A stretch of 64,000 nt of DNA from contig CM043950.1 of NCBI GenBank assembly GCA_014529385.2, forward strand, positions 78,734,343 to 78,798,342. Reading direction: 5' to 3'. Shown in pieces: positions 1-9,310 of the stretch. The notes under the pieces are model-generated. The model was not told the DNA's origin. It did not search any database and worked only from the letters and a program-made list of their open reading frames with translations. How positions within the stretch are numbered: the stretch's first letter is position 1; each line of letters starts with the position of its first letter. The position numbers and the translations under genes are program-made. The stretch is from Adiantum capillus-veneris (Eukaryota > Streptophyta > Polypodiopsida > Polypodiales > Pteridaceae).

Positions 1-1133
1 CATTCAAAAAAACCAAGTCCGGAATGGTGGCCATCGTGCAACACGTCTACAGTGTAGCTTAGATCCACCTCAAGAGAGCTTCAACTCAATTTTCACCTCA
101 TTGTAAGTCTTCATGGTTTAGCTATCCCATGCATATGTCATGTTTACGTTTATGCGATCATTATGTTTGACTAAGGGCATTTGTAAAGATGTTTTTTCAT
201 CCAGCTTAGTTGAGGAGCAGCCGCTTGAGTGCCTCTCAGGCACGTTCATGGTTGTGCATGCTCACATTGGGGAGCTTATGTTTCCTAATGTCTCATCGGA
301 AAAACTTACCGAGCAGCGAATATTCATGTACTCCCACAAGTACGTGGTGCCGAAGTCAAGCCAACGCTATGGTAGGTTAGAAGCCGTGGAGACACCCTCA
401 TTGTAGAGTGCAGAATGGCCAACTCCAGACTATTGGGCTTTGCTTTCTTTCAAACGCAAGGTGCTGCAAGATTTCCAAGGATCCCTAAAGTTTGGTAAGG
501 CAACCAGATCGGTGGGTCTCAGTTGGCATTGTCCCATTCATTTGTTTATGCATGCATTCCGCTCTCTATTGATTGTAGAAACACCAACAATGTTTGTTTG
601 CAAAGAAGTTGACATAGATACAATGGACACCATTTTAGGTGTCAATTGGGGCTATGTTGAAGGTTTGCATGATGGTGACCATTATAATTGCAATGTGTCC
701 CCCACACAGCTTTGCCTTCGGTATTTGAAAGCAAGGTGCACCTTGTATGCACGGTTTAGCTACGAGAGGTGGATGCACAAACGTGGCAAATGGATACCCT
801 TGCAGCTGACAGCCGAAGAGGTTCAATCCTTTGAAATTCGTGTCTGCATGCCCAATAATGAGGTGGAGGTGGTTTCAGTGAATCCGCATTGGACTCTTGC
901 CAATCTTGGGGAACACTTTGTCATAATGGGATTCGAGGATGTCGGCAATGCAAGTTTCAAACTGGAACAACGCAACGTCTGCTTTGTGCTTGCTTAGCTA
1001 CCTTTTCTTATTTTTTGTGCGTATTTGTATTTTGATTGCCCATTTTTTGGTTGTGTAGATTGGAAGGCGGATGGAGGCCACTATGCTTGTTTACAAAGAT
1101 TGGGCTACAGACGAAATCATCTTGTCTAAGTGA
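1..1133 (+). pseudogene. Unknown multi-exon gene A, left-truncated, in-frame stop
   Basis: I do not recognise this family. One reading frame runs from the window edge (position 2 onward) to 102, where a GTAAGT donor starts an intron of 102 nt (103-204) ending in a pyrimidine-rich CATCCAG acceptor. The frame then resumes at 205 (phase 2) and stays open to about 976 except for a TAG at 404-406; the codons on both sides of it read normally (VETPSL then SAEWPTP), so this looks like a nonsense mutation. A second intron (977-1058, phase 0; alternative donor at 986) joins a last exon of 24 codons ending at the TGA at 1131. That two introns restore one frame argues for a real gene. The middle exon contains the conserved-looking patch RFSYERWMHKRGKW. 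No domain could be named. Neighbour: gene B begins 230 bp downstream on the same strand. Confidence 0.5.
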
Positions 1134-1278
1134 ATTGGCTTGTAACTTTAATCGTTTATATATTGGATATTTTATTAAAGATTTTGAAAAGTTTTAAGGT
1201 GTTGTACTTGAGTTTTAAGGTGGTGAAAATTTATTTTTAAAATGCATATTTTTTATTTTTTTCGAGATGGAATATGTC

Positions 1279-1286
1279 TATATAAG
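1279..1286 (+). promoter_or_regulatory. TATA box of gene B
   Basis: TATATAAG lies 81 bp upstream of the first ATG of gene B, with no intervening ATG. The spacing suits a plant Pol II core promoter with a transcription start near 1310. Confidence 0.55.
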
Positions 1287-1366
1287 GGGGACCACCTCCT
1301 CATTTCACCATTTTCATCCCAGCATTGCAGAGAGACCTAGCATACCCAATTGTGCAAAGAGAAGAC

Positions 1367-2897
1367 ATGGCTGCTACTAGTGCTTTAGATGCATTCCTTA
1401 CTGAGGTTGGGCATGCAAATCGCCCTGAGCTTCAAGCATTTTTCACAACCCAACCCGATTTGGAAACCACCGTGACCCTCCACTCTCAATCTCTTGAGCA
1501 CATTACTTCATACATTTCCACGTGCATGGGGAGATTCATTGTTGAGTTACCAAACCGGCCAAGGCAATGGGTCCCTGAAGGCCTTCTCCACCACATCTAC
1601 CAAGGGGATAGGCCATAGCATAACCCGCCGGACAATATGTGCGGCTTGAAGCTGATGATGTGCAAGCAATGCGTAAGGGAAGGATTGGAAACACTTTTTT
1701 CTCTGTTCAGGCCATAATGATCTTCCTCCTTCACGAGTGCCCAGCAGGCCCTGACATAGTGCTACCACACTTGCAGATCGGCGGGGTACTGGCTGATATG
1801 AAGGACCCCAAGCCCGCGGCCATTGACTCATCCGCAGAGGAGAGGACGCTTGCCTTGACCTACCCTGTAGGGATTCAAGGCCTCTTGGAGGCCTCTCCAT
1901 CTGTTGGTTCATCCTCGGGACCGCCAGAAGGAACCACCACTCGGGATGCCATCCCTGAGGTAGAGATTACCCGCTTCTCCTCCATTGTGGTCGGTGGAGA
2001 GGAGTTTGTGTTTATGCACGATCTGGAGAAATCCTTTGAGCTTCGCATGGATGAGTGTTTCGCCATCCTCGATGCCCATGGCAAGTTTGAGGTTGATACC
2101 ACCACCTCCCATGACGATGATCTCCTACTGCCCATGGGGAATACTTTGGCGGACACAGTGGCAATCGCACAAGCCAAGGTGGCAGCGGCCGAGCAGGCCA
2201 AGGTCTCTGAGGAGGAGTTTGTGGCCATGCAAGCCATGTGTTTGGATAAACGCGCAAGAGTGGATTCACCACCACCTGCTGCAACACCTGTTTTGCTTGA
2301 TCCAAAGGGGAAGTCAAGTGTGGATCTTTACTTGCACCCGGATGCCGATGAGGAGGATCGTAGACAAGAGGTATAGATTCTCACTTACATTTGATTGTTA
2401 CAAATGATTTTGTTAATGTTATATCATAATTCTGTGCCATATCTCAGAAAACCTATGTTTTGCAGGATGTTCTGGAGGTTGACGCCTGGGCGCAACAGTC
2501 AGGGGGGAGGAGGACGCCGTTCGGACCTCAAGCGGCACTTGCTCACTACCTCGGCACACTTCCGACTGGTGTCGTGGTGTTTGTCCATGCCGACTACTCT
2601 CCCAATGGTCGCTACAACATTTTTGCTCTCCGTTCACTCTCCAAGGTGTTGTGTTTAACAACACTTGCCCAATCGGCCAACCTTGTAGTGCTTGTAAAGA
2701 AAGATTTTGCAATATCCACTTTCGGTGTTAACTTTCGCGGGTGCCTTGTTGCCCATGTCGGCATGAACCAAGCTGTAGGGATTAATGATACCCAAGAAAT
2801 CACAACCACTTTACTTAATAAGGAGCCACCCCAAAAGGCCAAGCGCCAGAAAATTGTAATTCGAAAGATCCTAAAGCAAAAGTCGGATATCATGTAA
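1367..2897 (+). CDS. Unknown two-exon gene B, one frame break
   Basis: I do not recognise this family. The ATG at 1367 sits in the good context GACATGG and is the first ATG after the TATA box. The first segment (83 codons, beginning MAATSALDAFLTEVG) ends at a TAG at 1616-1618. The coding signal continues in another frame from 1624 (PAGQYVRLEADDVQ), so a 1-2 base indel near 1611-1623 is likely. That frame runs to 2370, where an AG/GTATAG donor opens a 95 nt intron (2371-2465) ending TTTTGCAG. The next exon starts in phase 0 and ends at 2897. The second half of the protein is basic at its C-terminus (PPQKAKRQKIVIRKILKQK). The phase-consistent intron supports a real gene; the frame break suggests recent decay. 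Confidence 0.5.
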
Positions 2898-3132
2898 AGC
2901 ATTGATTTCTTTAATGAAACTACTTTTTGGTGTCTACGACTCTCTTACTTGCAAGGTTTTGAATTTCTTATATGTTGGGCTTCCATTGTGTATGAGAAGC
3001 ACCATAATTTCTGATATGACTACTAAAGGGTTTGGCAGGCATTAAAATTATTAAAATGCATACTTTGTTATATCTAGGCTTCCAAAGTTATGGATGTGCC
3101 TACTGAAGGGATTGGAAGGCTCTAAAATGGTC
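2898..3132. other. Intergenic, no gene seen
   Basis: This is AT-rich spacer downstream of gene B. It contains a loosely repeated phrase (changes of 'tatgactactaaagggtttggcaggc') near 3015 and 3100, which suggests an old local duplication. No ORF of interest was found. Confidence 0.5.
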
Positions 3133-3194
3133 TGCCACAAGGACGCGCATCTTCCATCAGCAAATGAAATGGGCACATGCGCGCCCTTGTGGCA
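3133..3194. repeat. Hairpin 1 (18 bp arms, 26 nt loop)
   Basis: The arm TGCCACAAGGACGCGCAT (3133-3150) is the reverse complement of 3177-3194 with one mismatch. Pairing weakens but continues outward for roughly 15 more bases on each side. On the minus strand the single mismatch becomes a G-U pair. It could be a MITE core or a small-RNA precursor. Confidence 0.6.
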
Positions 3195-3553
3195 ACTGAT
3201 TTTGGACCCATCTAGGAGCATACCCAGGTGCAAAACAAAAAGACAAGACATTAATATGTTTTAGCTGCTCATTTGGGGTAACCTTAAGCCCATCTTGGCC
3301 CAGATACTTAAAGTTGTAATAACAAACCACAAGAGGAAACTATGTGGCAATCTCTAGCCCACTTTGGAGTATAGGACTGACTTCACAGATGCAATAACCA
3401 TCCTTCAAAATTTCTATGATACATGGACTAAGGGGGGATGATTGCTAGATGCATCTATGCTAATTGAAGCATTGAATCAAACAAAATATCCTTATTGCTT
3501 GTTAAAATTTTTTGGAAACCATTGGAAAGTGTTTGGAATACACTAGAAAAGGC

Positions 3554-3621
3554 TGCCACAAGGGCGCGCATTTTGTCCATCCATATGCCTCTGGAAGCCC
3601 CAAATGCGCGTCCTTGTGGTA
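3554..3621. repeat. Hairpin 2, inverted relative of hairpin 1
   Basis: The arm TGCCACAAGGGCGCGCAT (3554-3571) pairs with 3604-3621, with two positions that are G-U on the plus strand. Its 5' arm is identical to the reverse complement of the 3' arm of hairpin 1, so the two hairpins are inverted copies about 420 bp apart. Confidence 0.6.
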
Positions 3622-3845
3622 GCCAATTTGGGGGAATTCCAAGCCATTTTCAACACTTTGTAGATGCTTTTGCCATGCAATAGTGAGTCACATACCATGG
3701 ATGCATCAGGAAGTGCATGCCCCACTTAGCCAAGGTGCTTAACGTAGGCAAGTTTTCACAATAACAAGCTAATGGCTACATACATACAATAGAAGGTAGA
3801 CAAAACTTGGACCAGTGCTACATCGCATGGTACATAATTAAAACA

Positions 3846-3959
3846 ATACAATGCGCAGTGGGGTATACAATAAAAGACGCTTGTATTCAAATTCTTCCCA
3901 ATACAATGCACAGAGTGGGGTATACAATCAAAAGACACTTGTATTCAAATTCTTCCCAA
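3846..3959. repeat. Tandem duplication, two units of 55 and 59 bp
   Basis: Both units begin ATACAATGC and end TTCAAATTCTTCCCAA. They differ by a few substitutions and a short insertion (cagagtgggg against cagtgggg). Confidence 0.85.
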
Positions 3960-4107
3960 TCTTGGAAGTTTCGTAAATACAAAAAGGTTTGATGCCTAAT
4001 TACAAGCTATTCCTCATGGCGCAAATGGCGAGCAAGCTACATATCCTTGGGCATAATGGTTACACACTTTGCATGGATGGCATATAGGTTCGAATCCTCG
4101 AATATGC

Positions 4108-4359
4108 TGTTGGGCCCTGGCTAGGGTGGATGCTCATGTGAAGCATTCATAGTGAGTGTGTGCGAGTGTGAATGAGAATGTACACAATAGAGAAAGAGAA
4201 TGCAACCTTCTATTATGCAAATGAGAGATTGAGTTACATGCTTGAGAGCCTTCTCTTATATAGGCTTATGATGGAAGGCCTAGAATGTTCTAGGGATAGA
4301 GATTGTTCCCGCATGGTTTAGGTAAGAGTGTGAGTGTGAGCTTGTGTTTATACTCCTCA
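4108..4359 (-). repeat. 3' LTR of TR-GAG element
   Basis: 252 bp, identical to the 5' LTR except for one base near its outer end. Confidence 0.95.
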
Positions 4360-4370
4360 ATCTCTTCCTT
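4360..4370 (-). promoter_or_regulatory. Polypurine tract of TR-GAG element
   Basis: The minus strand reads AAGGAAGAGAT directly before the 3' LTR; it serves as the plus-strand DNA primer. Confidence 0.75.
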
Positions 4371-4384
4371 AAACACATGCTTAC

Positions 4385-4600
4385 ACACAAGCTAAGGTTC
4401 TCAACAGGAAGAAGGTAAGAGTCATGATGGTTCTCAATTGGATTCATCATTCATGCTCTTTACAACATAGAGAGATGGATTCAACACTTAAGGTTCTAAT
4501 GTGATCATGAGTGGTTCTCAATTGGATTCATCACTCATGTCTACAAAGATACAACATAAGAGGTTCTCACATGAGAAATGCAACTTCACAATTGAGATTC
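4385..4600. repeat. Short internal direct repeats in TR-GAG 3' region
   Basis: The phrase GGTTCTCAATTGGATTCATC occurs twice (about 4429 and 4512), and 'aaggttct' variants recur several times. This is degenerate tandem duplication in the untranslated region upstream of the 3' LTR. Confidence 0.7.
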
Positions 4601-4632
4601 AACATAGTGTGTTTAGGGTAGCATCCTTCTTT

Positions 4633-4857
4633 CTAATAAATATCATTTCCTTCACTGTAGCTATATTTGAGTTGGCCCTTAGCATGTTTATTTGAAGAAG
4701 AAATAGAAGTAGAGGGTGAAGAGAAAGCGGAAGTTACCATATTCACTTCATCATTGTCGGAGTGAGCTCTTTGATCTTCATCACCACTATCATCACTTTC
4801 ACTTTCCACATAGTTGACACGTTTACCTTTGAAGGTAACCAACCTTCTTGTCGCCAT
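4633..4857 (-). CDS. Acidic Gag tail in shifted frame
   Basis: 74 residues (MATRRLVTFKGKRVNY, then an acidic run ESESDDSGDEDQ) overlapping the end of Gag by 35 nt in another frame. Acidic serine-rich stretches follow the zinc knuckle in many copia Gags, so this is probably the natural C-terminus of Gag reached either by ribosomal frameshifting or, before a mutation, in frame. It is less likely to be an independent protein. Confidence 0.5.
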   Translation of the reverse strand: MATRRLVTFKGKRVNYVESESDDSGDEDQRAHSDNDEVNMVTSAFSSPSTSISSSNKHAKGQLKYSYSEGNDIY

Positions 4858-5581
4858 TGCCTTTGGTACAAAATTGAGGTGGATGCCCCAATTTCCTGCA
4901 CTTCATACATTTTTTGATTTTGTAGCATTCGGAAGATAAGTGGTTGTACTTCCCGCAATGCTTGCAAGCCTTAGTGTGCTTTGAACTTGAAACATAGAGT
5001 GCTTTTGATGCATTAGTTTCATTGTGTGGGTGCTTGTTGTTATGGTCCTCTTGGAGAGAGTTGATTACACTTTCTAGTGTAGGGATAGGCTCTTTTTCCT
5101 TAAGTACGGTTACAATATTTTCATATGTAGAAGGAAGTGCTTTTAGAAGAACCGCAACTTTATCATCATCATCTATGTGACACTCAATGTATGAAAGTTG
5201 AGTGCATAAGCTTTTTAGCCTATTAACAAGACTAGATAGTGTTTCATTTTCATACATTGCTAGACCATATAATTGCATTTTGAGAGATATTTTAGAGTGC
5301 TTAGATTTTGCCCCAAATGTGCGTTCTAAAGTCTCCCATGCTTGCTTGGCCGATGTGGCTTCATCTAAGTGGTGAATGATATCATCCGCCACACTAGTGA
5401 TGAGAATGCCTAGGGCTTTCTCATCCTTGGCTTGACGCTCTCGGATTTGTTGTGCCGTGAGGTTTTGTGCATCAGTGGTTATGATACTCCATAGCCCTTT
5501 TTTCATTAGATAACCCTTGAGTTTCACTTGCCATGTGTGAAATCCGATGCCATTGAACATAGCTATCTCCTTGTTACCCAT
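4823..5581 (-). CDS. gag: Copia-type Gag (UBN2-like) with two zinc knuckles
   Basis: 252 residues from the ATG at 5581 (MGNKEIAMFNG). It forms the retrotransposon capsid and binds element RNA in the cytoplasm. The N-terminal half has the copia Gag look (FHTWQVKLKGYLMKKGLW, then AKQAWETLERTFG and LVNRLKSLCTQLSY). Near the C-terminus are two CCHC boxes, CKHCGKYNHLSSEC and CMKCRKLGHPPQFC, both Cx2Cx4Hx4C. The frame ends soon after the second knuckle, just where copia Gags usually carry an acidic linker; that linker is present in another frame (next feature). The only protein-coding gene of the element. Confidence 0.9.
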   Translation of the reverse strand: MGNKEIAMFNGIGFHTWQVKLKGYLMKKGLWSIITTDAQNLTAQQIRERQAKDEKALGILITSVADDIIHHLDEATSAKQAWETLERTFGAKSKHSKISLKMQLYGLAMYENETLSSLVNRLKSLCTQLSYIECHIDDDDKVAVLLKALPSTYENIVTVLKEKEPIPTLESVINSLQEDHNNKHPHNETNASKALYVSSSKHTKACKHCGKYNHLSSECYKIKKCMKCRKLGHPPQFCTKGNGDKKVGYLQR

Positions 5582-6583
5582 AATGCTTAGTGATATGTGA
5601 AAATGCAAGCAAGGGGGTCCTATTTTAAGACTCTTGAAATGGTGTCTACCCTTTTACAAAAGCATGTGAGAAATGGGAGATGCGGTAATGAAAAAGGGAT
5701 TATGAATAAGCACAAAAATGACCAATATGATTACCAAAATATACTCCAAATGTGCCGGAGTAGATGGGGATGATATAACTCAGCCTTGCCTTGAGATTTG
5801 ATGTTGAATTTGGAGTCAAATCTGAAATTCTATTTGCTATTTTGAACTCCACCAATAGTTGTAGCCAAAAGTTCCTTCAAAATGCCTCCAAAATGAGCTA
5901 AAATGACCGCAAAATTGATGTAGAATGACACCAAATGAAGCACCGATGTTGCCCGAGCTTTGATAAAGGTTCTCGAGGCCGTAAACCACCAATTTGTTGA
6001 GCTAATGTGGGCTGGAAATTTTCTGTTATGAAACAGAAAATTAAAACATGTACTTCTTGACTTTGACTAGTTTTGTGGTACTAGTCTTCACCGCATTGCC
6101 CGCAATGTGTAGAGAACTTATGGTAGACTAATGACGGATTAATGATGAGATTTTAGTGATATTATGAGGTTGAGAATGCTCAAATTACAGCAGCAAATCT
6201 CAAACTTTGGTTATGAGAAAGAGTTTAGAGAGAGAAAATGAGAGCTAGTGAGGTAGGAGATGCATTGAAATGATGTAGGAAAGGGTGGATATGAGCTATG
6301 GGCTGAGTATGAAGTTGAGAAAGCTTTCCATTAAAGCTTGAGGAGCTGAGGAAGAAGAAGAATCAGCCCCAAAGCCCCACGCTTAGATTTGGGCACCCTT
6401 GAGAAGAGAGAAGAGAGAGAAAGTGGCAAAAAGTCACAAGTAGGTAGAAGAGGTGGCAAGTGGGCATGTGGGCTAGTGCCCAACATTTCCTAAAGGAAAG
6501 GGAGAGCTGAAAAACGTGGGTTTAGAGAGAGAGACTCCTAGAGAGAAGGGAAGTTCACATGAGTAGGCCAAGGATCATTCAAA

Positions 6584-6595
6584 GCTCTGATACCA
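6584..6595 (-). promoter_or_regulatory. Primer binding site (initiator-Met tRNA) of TR-GAG element
   Basis: The minus strand reads TGGTATCAGAGC two bases inside the 5' LTR, the classic complement of the 3' end of plant initiator tRNA-Met. Confidence 0.9.
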
Positions 6596-6597
6596 GT

Positions 6598-6849
6598 TGT
6601 TGGGCCCTGGCTAGGGTGGATGCTCATGTGAAGCATTCATAGTGAGTGTGTGCGAGTGTGAATGAGAATGTACACAATAGAGAAAGAGAATGCAACCTTC
6701 TATTATGCAAATGAGAGATTGAGTTACATGCTTGAGAGCCTTCTCTTATATAGGCTTATGATGGAAGGCCTAGAATGTTCTAGGGATAGAGATTGTTCCC
6801 GCATGGTTTAGGTAAGAGTGTGAGTGTGAGCTTGTGTTTATACTCTTCA
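6598..6849 (-). repeat. 5' LTR of TR-GAG element
   Basis: Read on the minus strand it starts TGAAGAGTATAAAC and ends GGGCCCAACA. A TATATAAG box (plus coordinates about 6745-6752) is the likely promoter of the element. Confidence 0.95.
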
Positions 6850-7758
6850 TATGCTAGTTAGATATTGCTCTGCTGCCTCTTGGACTGCCTCTATGGCCAC
6901 GGCGCCCATCCAAAACTGAGTGTTGTACAATTGCAAAACCTCCCTGCATAGCCTTGCAAAGGGTTCCCTCCAAATCAAGAGCTTGGTGCTCTTTTGATAG
7001 TTTCGAATCTCCGCAAAATCACGGCTGCGCTTTCGTACCTTCTGAGGTCGACGTGGAGGTGCATTTTTGGCACGAGTTGGGGCAGCTTGCGTCCTCTTCT
7101 TGTAGACAATGCTCTTTCTCTTTTTTTTCTGCACTGGCACTTCCAACACCTCATAATCTGATTCCACCCACTCTCCATTTGATTCGTGCTCTTCACTATT
7201 GAGCGGATGCGATGGTGTAGGTCCACTCCCTTTAGGAAGTGTCTTACCCCCAATAGACATGTGAGCCTGATAAGTTTGTATTTTGACGCCAACCCATGGG
7301 GCATCTTCATTCGTTTGCGTCTCTTCGGAGCCTTCTGATGACTGCTTTTGGCTTTTTGTCTTTTTCTCTTGGTCGCTCTCATCCTCCCTATTTGCCATCA
7401 GAATCGTTGGAGTCCGATGAATAGACAACAGGCGATGCTTCCTTCTCTCTTTTGCTGCTGTAGAGGACTGGCCATGCTGATTTGAAGCTCCAACTTCTTC
7501 TATGTGGACTTCACCTTGAGCTTGTGAAGTTCCAGCTTCTATTGTTGTACCTTTGAGTCGTTGGCCATCCGGCCCCGCTGGATATGCAATCCTTGCCGTT
7601 TGTTTTGTTCTTGGTATGGTAGCACCTAGTAGGGAAAATGACAAAATGAGCGCCTTCAACCTTTAAATGGGTTTTTTTGAGATTTGGGCCCTTTCACACT
7701 ATACGGCCAATTGAGTGAAACTCAAATAAACCAATTGAATTTAACAACTAAACTTGGA

Positions 7759-8768
7759 TCATGCGGACGGCTGACGCGACGCCCAAATGCTGTCTTTTCG
7801 ATACTTAATTGCACGCCAAGCTTCATGGCCCAGGGACGCTCGTGAGCGTTTCCACATCTCGGATGCTGCAGTACGGGAGGCGTTGCATAACTGCTTTGCT
7901 AACATCGACTCTCTTGCTTTCTCAATAGTGCAATTTCTCCCAAAGGTGTGCCTAAAAAACAAGTTAAACATCTCTTGGAGGTAGTTGGAGTGTGAACTAC
8001 CACCACCATGCCGAGTATTCTTGAAGTAGACTCCTTTTGCTCGATAGTGGGACTTCTCCATGCCTTGTGTACTCCATATATCAAGCGAACCATAGCGGTC
8101 CATGAAGTATGCACCATGCGCATAGAGAATGTGCTAAAACAACCAAAAAGGAGATAAGCCAATAGAAAAGTTGCATTTTCAAACATTGCATATGTATTAA
8201 GTCCATTAAAACAAACCATGTAGTGTGTAATCTTGCTTTCAGACCATCCGTCCTTAGTGGCCTTTGTGAATTCATAAAGTACCTTCTTGAACTCCTCTCG
8301 CTGCTCAACGGTGGTGCTTGAAAGATTCATCAATTGCACAACCTTTTGAAAGGATGACCATACTAGCTTGCGTTGATTAGCAACCTCCACATTGGGATCT
8401 TTGTCTGTCGTGCATGAGCACAAATCTTTCCACAACTCCCACCGCTTCTCACTTGTTGCTAGATCGACACTTGCCTTGGATACGTGCATTGGAGACTTTG
8501 GCATCTTCTTGAAAAATCAACGTGCCTTGGCTCCATTCATGGAAACCTTCTGTGCCACCTCATATGTCTTCTCCCTACAAGTCTCTACTACAATGTTCAC
8601 TCTTGATCGGTGACATCCAATCTCATTAAGGAGCGTCTCCACCCCCTGCAAGGAGTCTTTTGACCGTTGAAGGGGCTTCATTGTGAAAGCATAATCAATG
8701 TGATGCTTTAGGATCCAATCAAATATTCGCATAAACGCATGCAATATATGTGTTTTTGCTAAATGCAT
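7759..8768 (-). pseudogene. Transposase-like protein, C-terminal half
   Basis: Exon 8768-8217 and exon 8133-7759 are joined by an 83 nt intron (donor ACATG/GTTTGT, acceptor GGTTGTTTTAG; phase 0 on both sides). A TGA at 8519-8517 breaks the first exon in frame. The exon begins with the patch ILHAFMRIFDWILKHHIDYAF. The second exon has YGSLDIWSTQGMEKSHY, then YFKNTRHGG and NLFFRHTFGR. From memory, a QGxEKSH motif followed by a T-HGG box is seen near the end of large transposase-like proteins, where the E may be the last catalytic acid; this is inference. The N-terminal half of what appears to be the same protein lies at 16235-17481 on the same strand. The H3-like gene starts about 140 bp downstream. 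Confidence 0.6.
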
Positions 8769-9310
8769 GCAAACTAGGTGTTATGGGCCCTTGTGTTTAG
8801 CAAAGGCTGATTTGGAGCAGCATGCATATTCCTCACATTAGTTGCTTATGAAGCATTTTGCACTCTATGTGCAATATCTCTATCATATTACTTTGGATCT
8901 GCCAATTACCAATAGAGGTCATGGATCAGTTTGGGTGCTTGTGGATCTTCCAGTCAAGGATTTAGATTTACTAATAAGTTACGTCAGCCAGATACTTTCA
9001 TGGAAAGTGAAAAGAGGCACTCTTTTGGGTACATCTTACTTGTGATAACTCGTTTAGCATACTCAAGTGAGTTCTGAATGGAGTCTATACATTATGTTGC
9101 ATATGAGCCAATTACACAAGACGGTTGCAAAGGGACAACCATGTGGAAAATAAAGATGTTACTCTTGGTTTCATTGAACCTCCCCGTCAAACGAACAACT
9201 GGATCCATGAAAGATGCCACTATGGAAAACATTAGTGTTCTTATAAAAATATCACCCCTTTTGTTCTCGAGGACGAAAACGCTTCTCCAAGGGGGAATAA
9301 TATAATGCCA
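8769..9310 (+). other. Possible tail of a Ty3-gypsy polyprotein, decayed
   Basis: No intact ORF. Broken plus-strand frames end with FVLEDENASPRGNN and an AAGGGGGAATAATATAATG stretch, which resembles the C-terminus plus polypurine tract of a gypsy element. A 3' LTR could begin near 9304, but I see no partner. Weak. Confidence 0.3.

Larger units (their letters stand above)
4108..6849 (-). mobile_element. TR-GAG-type LTR retrotransposon (gag only, copia-like)
   Basis: This is a complete 2742 bp element: two 252 bp LTRs (4108-4359 and 6598-6849) with TG...CA ends, an exact 5 bp target duplication tatgc (4103-4107 and 6850-6854), an initiator-Met PBS, a purine tract, and a copia-like gag but no protease, integrase or reverse transcriptase. 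The LTRs differ at one position by eye (4356 C against T), so the insertion is very recent. Mobilisation would need pol proteins from another copia element. About 1 kb between the 5' LTR and gag has no ORF of note. It interrupts the H3-like gene in the same orientation. Confidence 0.95.
4007..7617 (-). pseudogene. Histone H3-like gene with very long N-terminal tail, broken by LTR element
   Basis: Reading from 7617, the protein begins PRTKQTARIAY, matching the H3 N-terminus (ARTKQTARKS), but the first codon is ATA in the context ACCATACC, as if ATG had been lost. A lysine- and acid-rich tail of about 190 residues follows. It lacks the usual K9/K14 region and contains a KKKRK-type basic cluster. 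The histone fold then starts with EIRNYQKSTKLLI (canonical EIRKYQKSTELLI) and continues to AVQEAAEQYL. At 6850 the 2.7 kb element at 4108-6849 interrupts it; its first bases supply a TGA. Beyond it, 4102-4007 resumes with FEDSNLYAIHAK and VTIMPKDM, exactly the H3 C-terminus, except that a TAG (4039-4037) replaces the expected Gln. The last residues are LARHLRHEE. The ancestral length would be about 287 residues against 136 for H3. The loop-1 length equals that of canonical H3, so this is not a typical CENH3. A splice acceptor (CCCTACTAG at 7622-7630) just upstream leaves an upstream exon possible. Confidence 0.85.

Noticed and set aside
403-460. Intron across the TAG of gene A
   Set aside because: The only GT/AG pairs would give an intron under 60 nt and would break the reading frame.
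4086-4102. Perfect Pol III B-box-like GGTTCGAATCC near 4088
   Set aside because: The same bases on the minus strand encode EDSNL of the H3 C-terminus, which matches histone H3 over more than 20 residues, so the B-box match is coincidental.
4007-7617. Calling the H3-like gene a CENH3
   Set aside because: The loop-1 length is canonical and the RTKQTAR end is kept; CENH3 usually has a longer loop and a different N-terminus.
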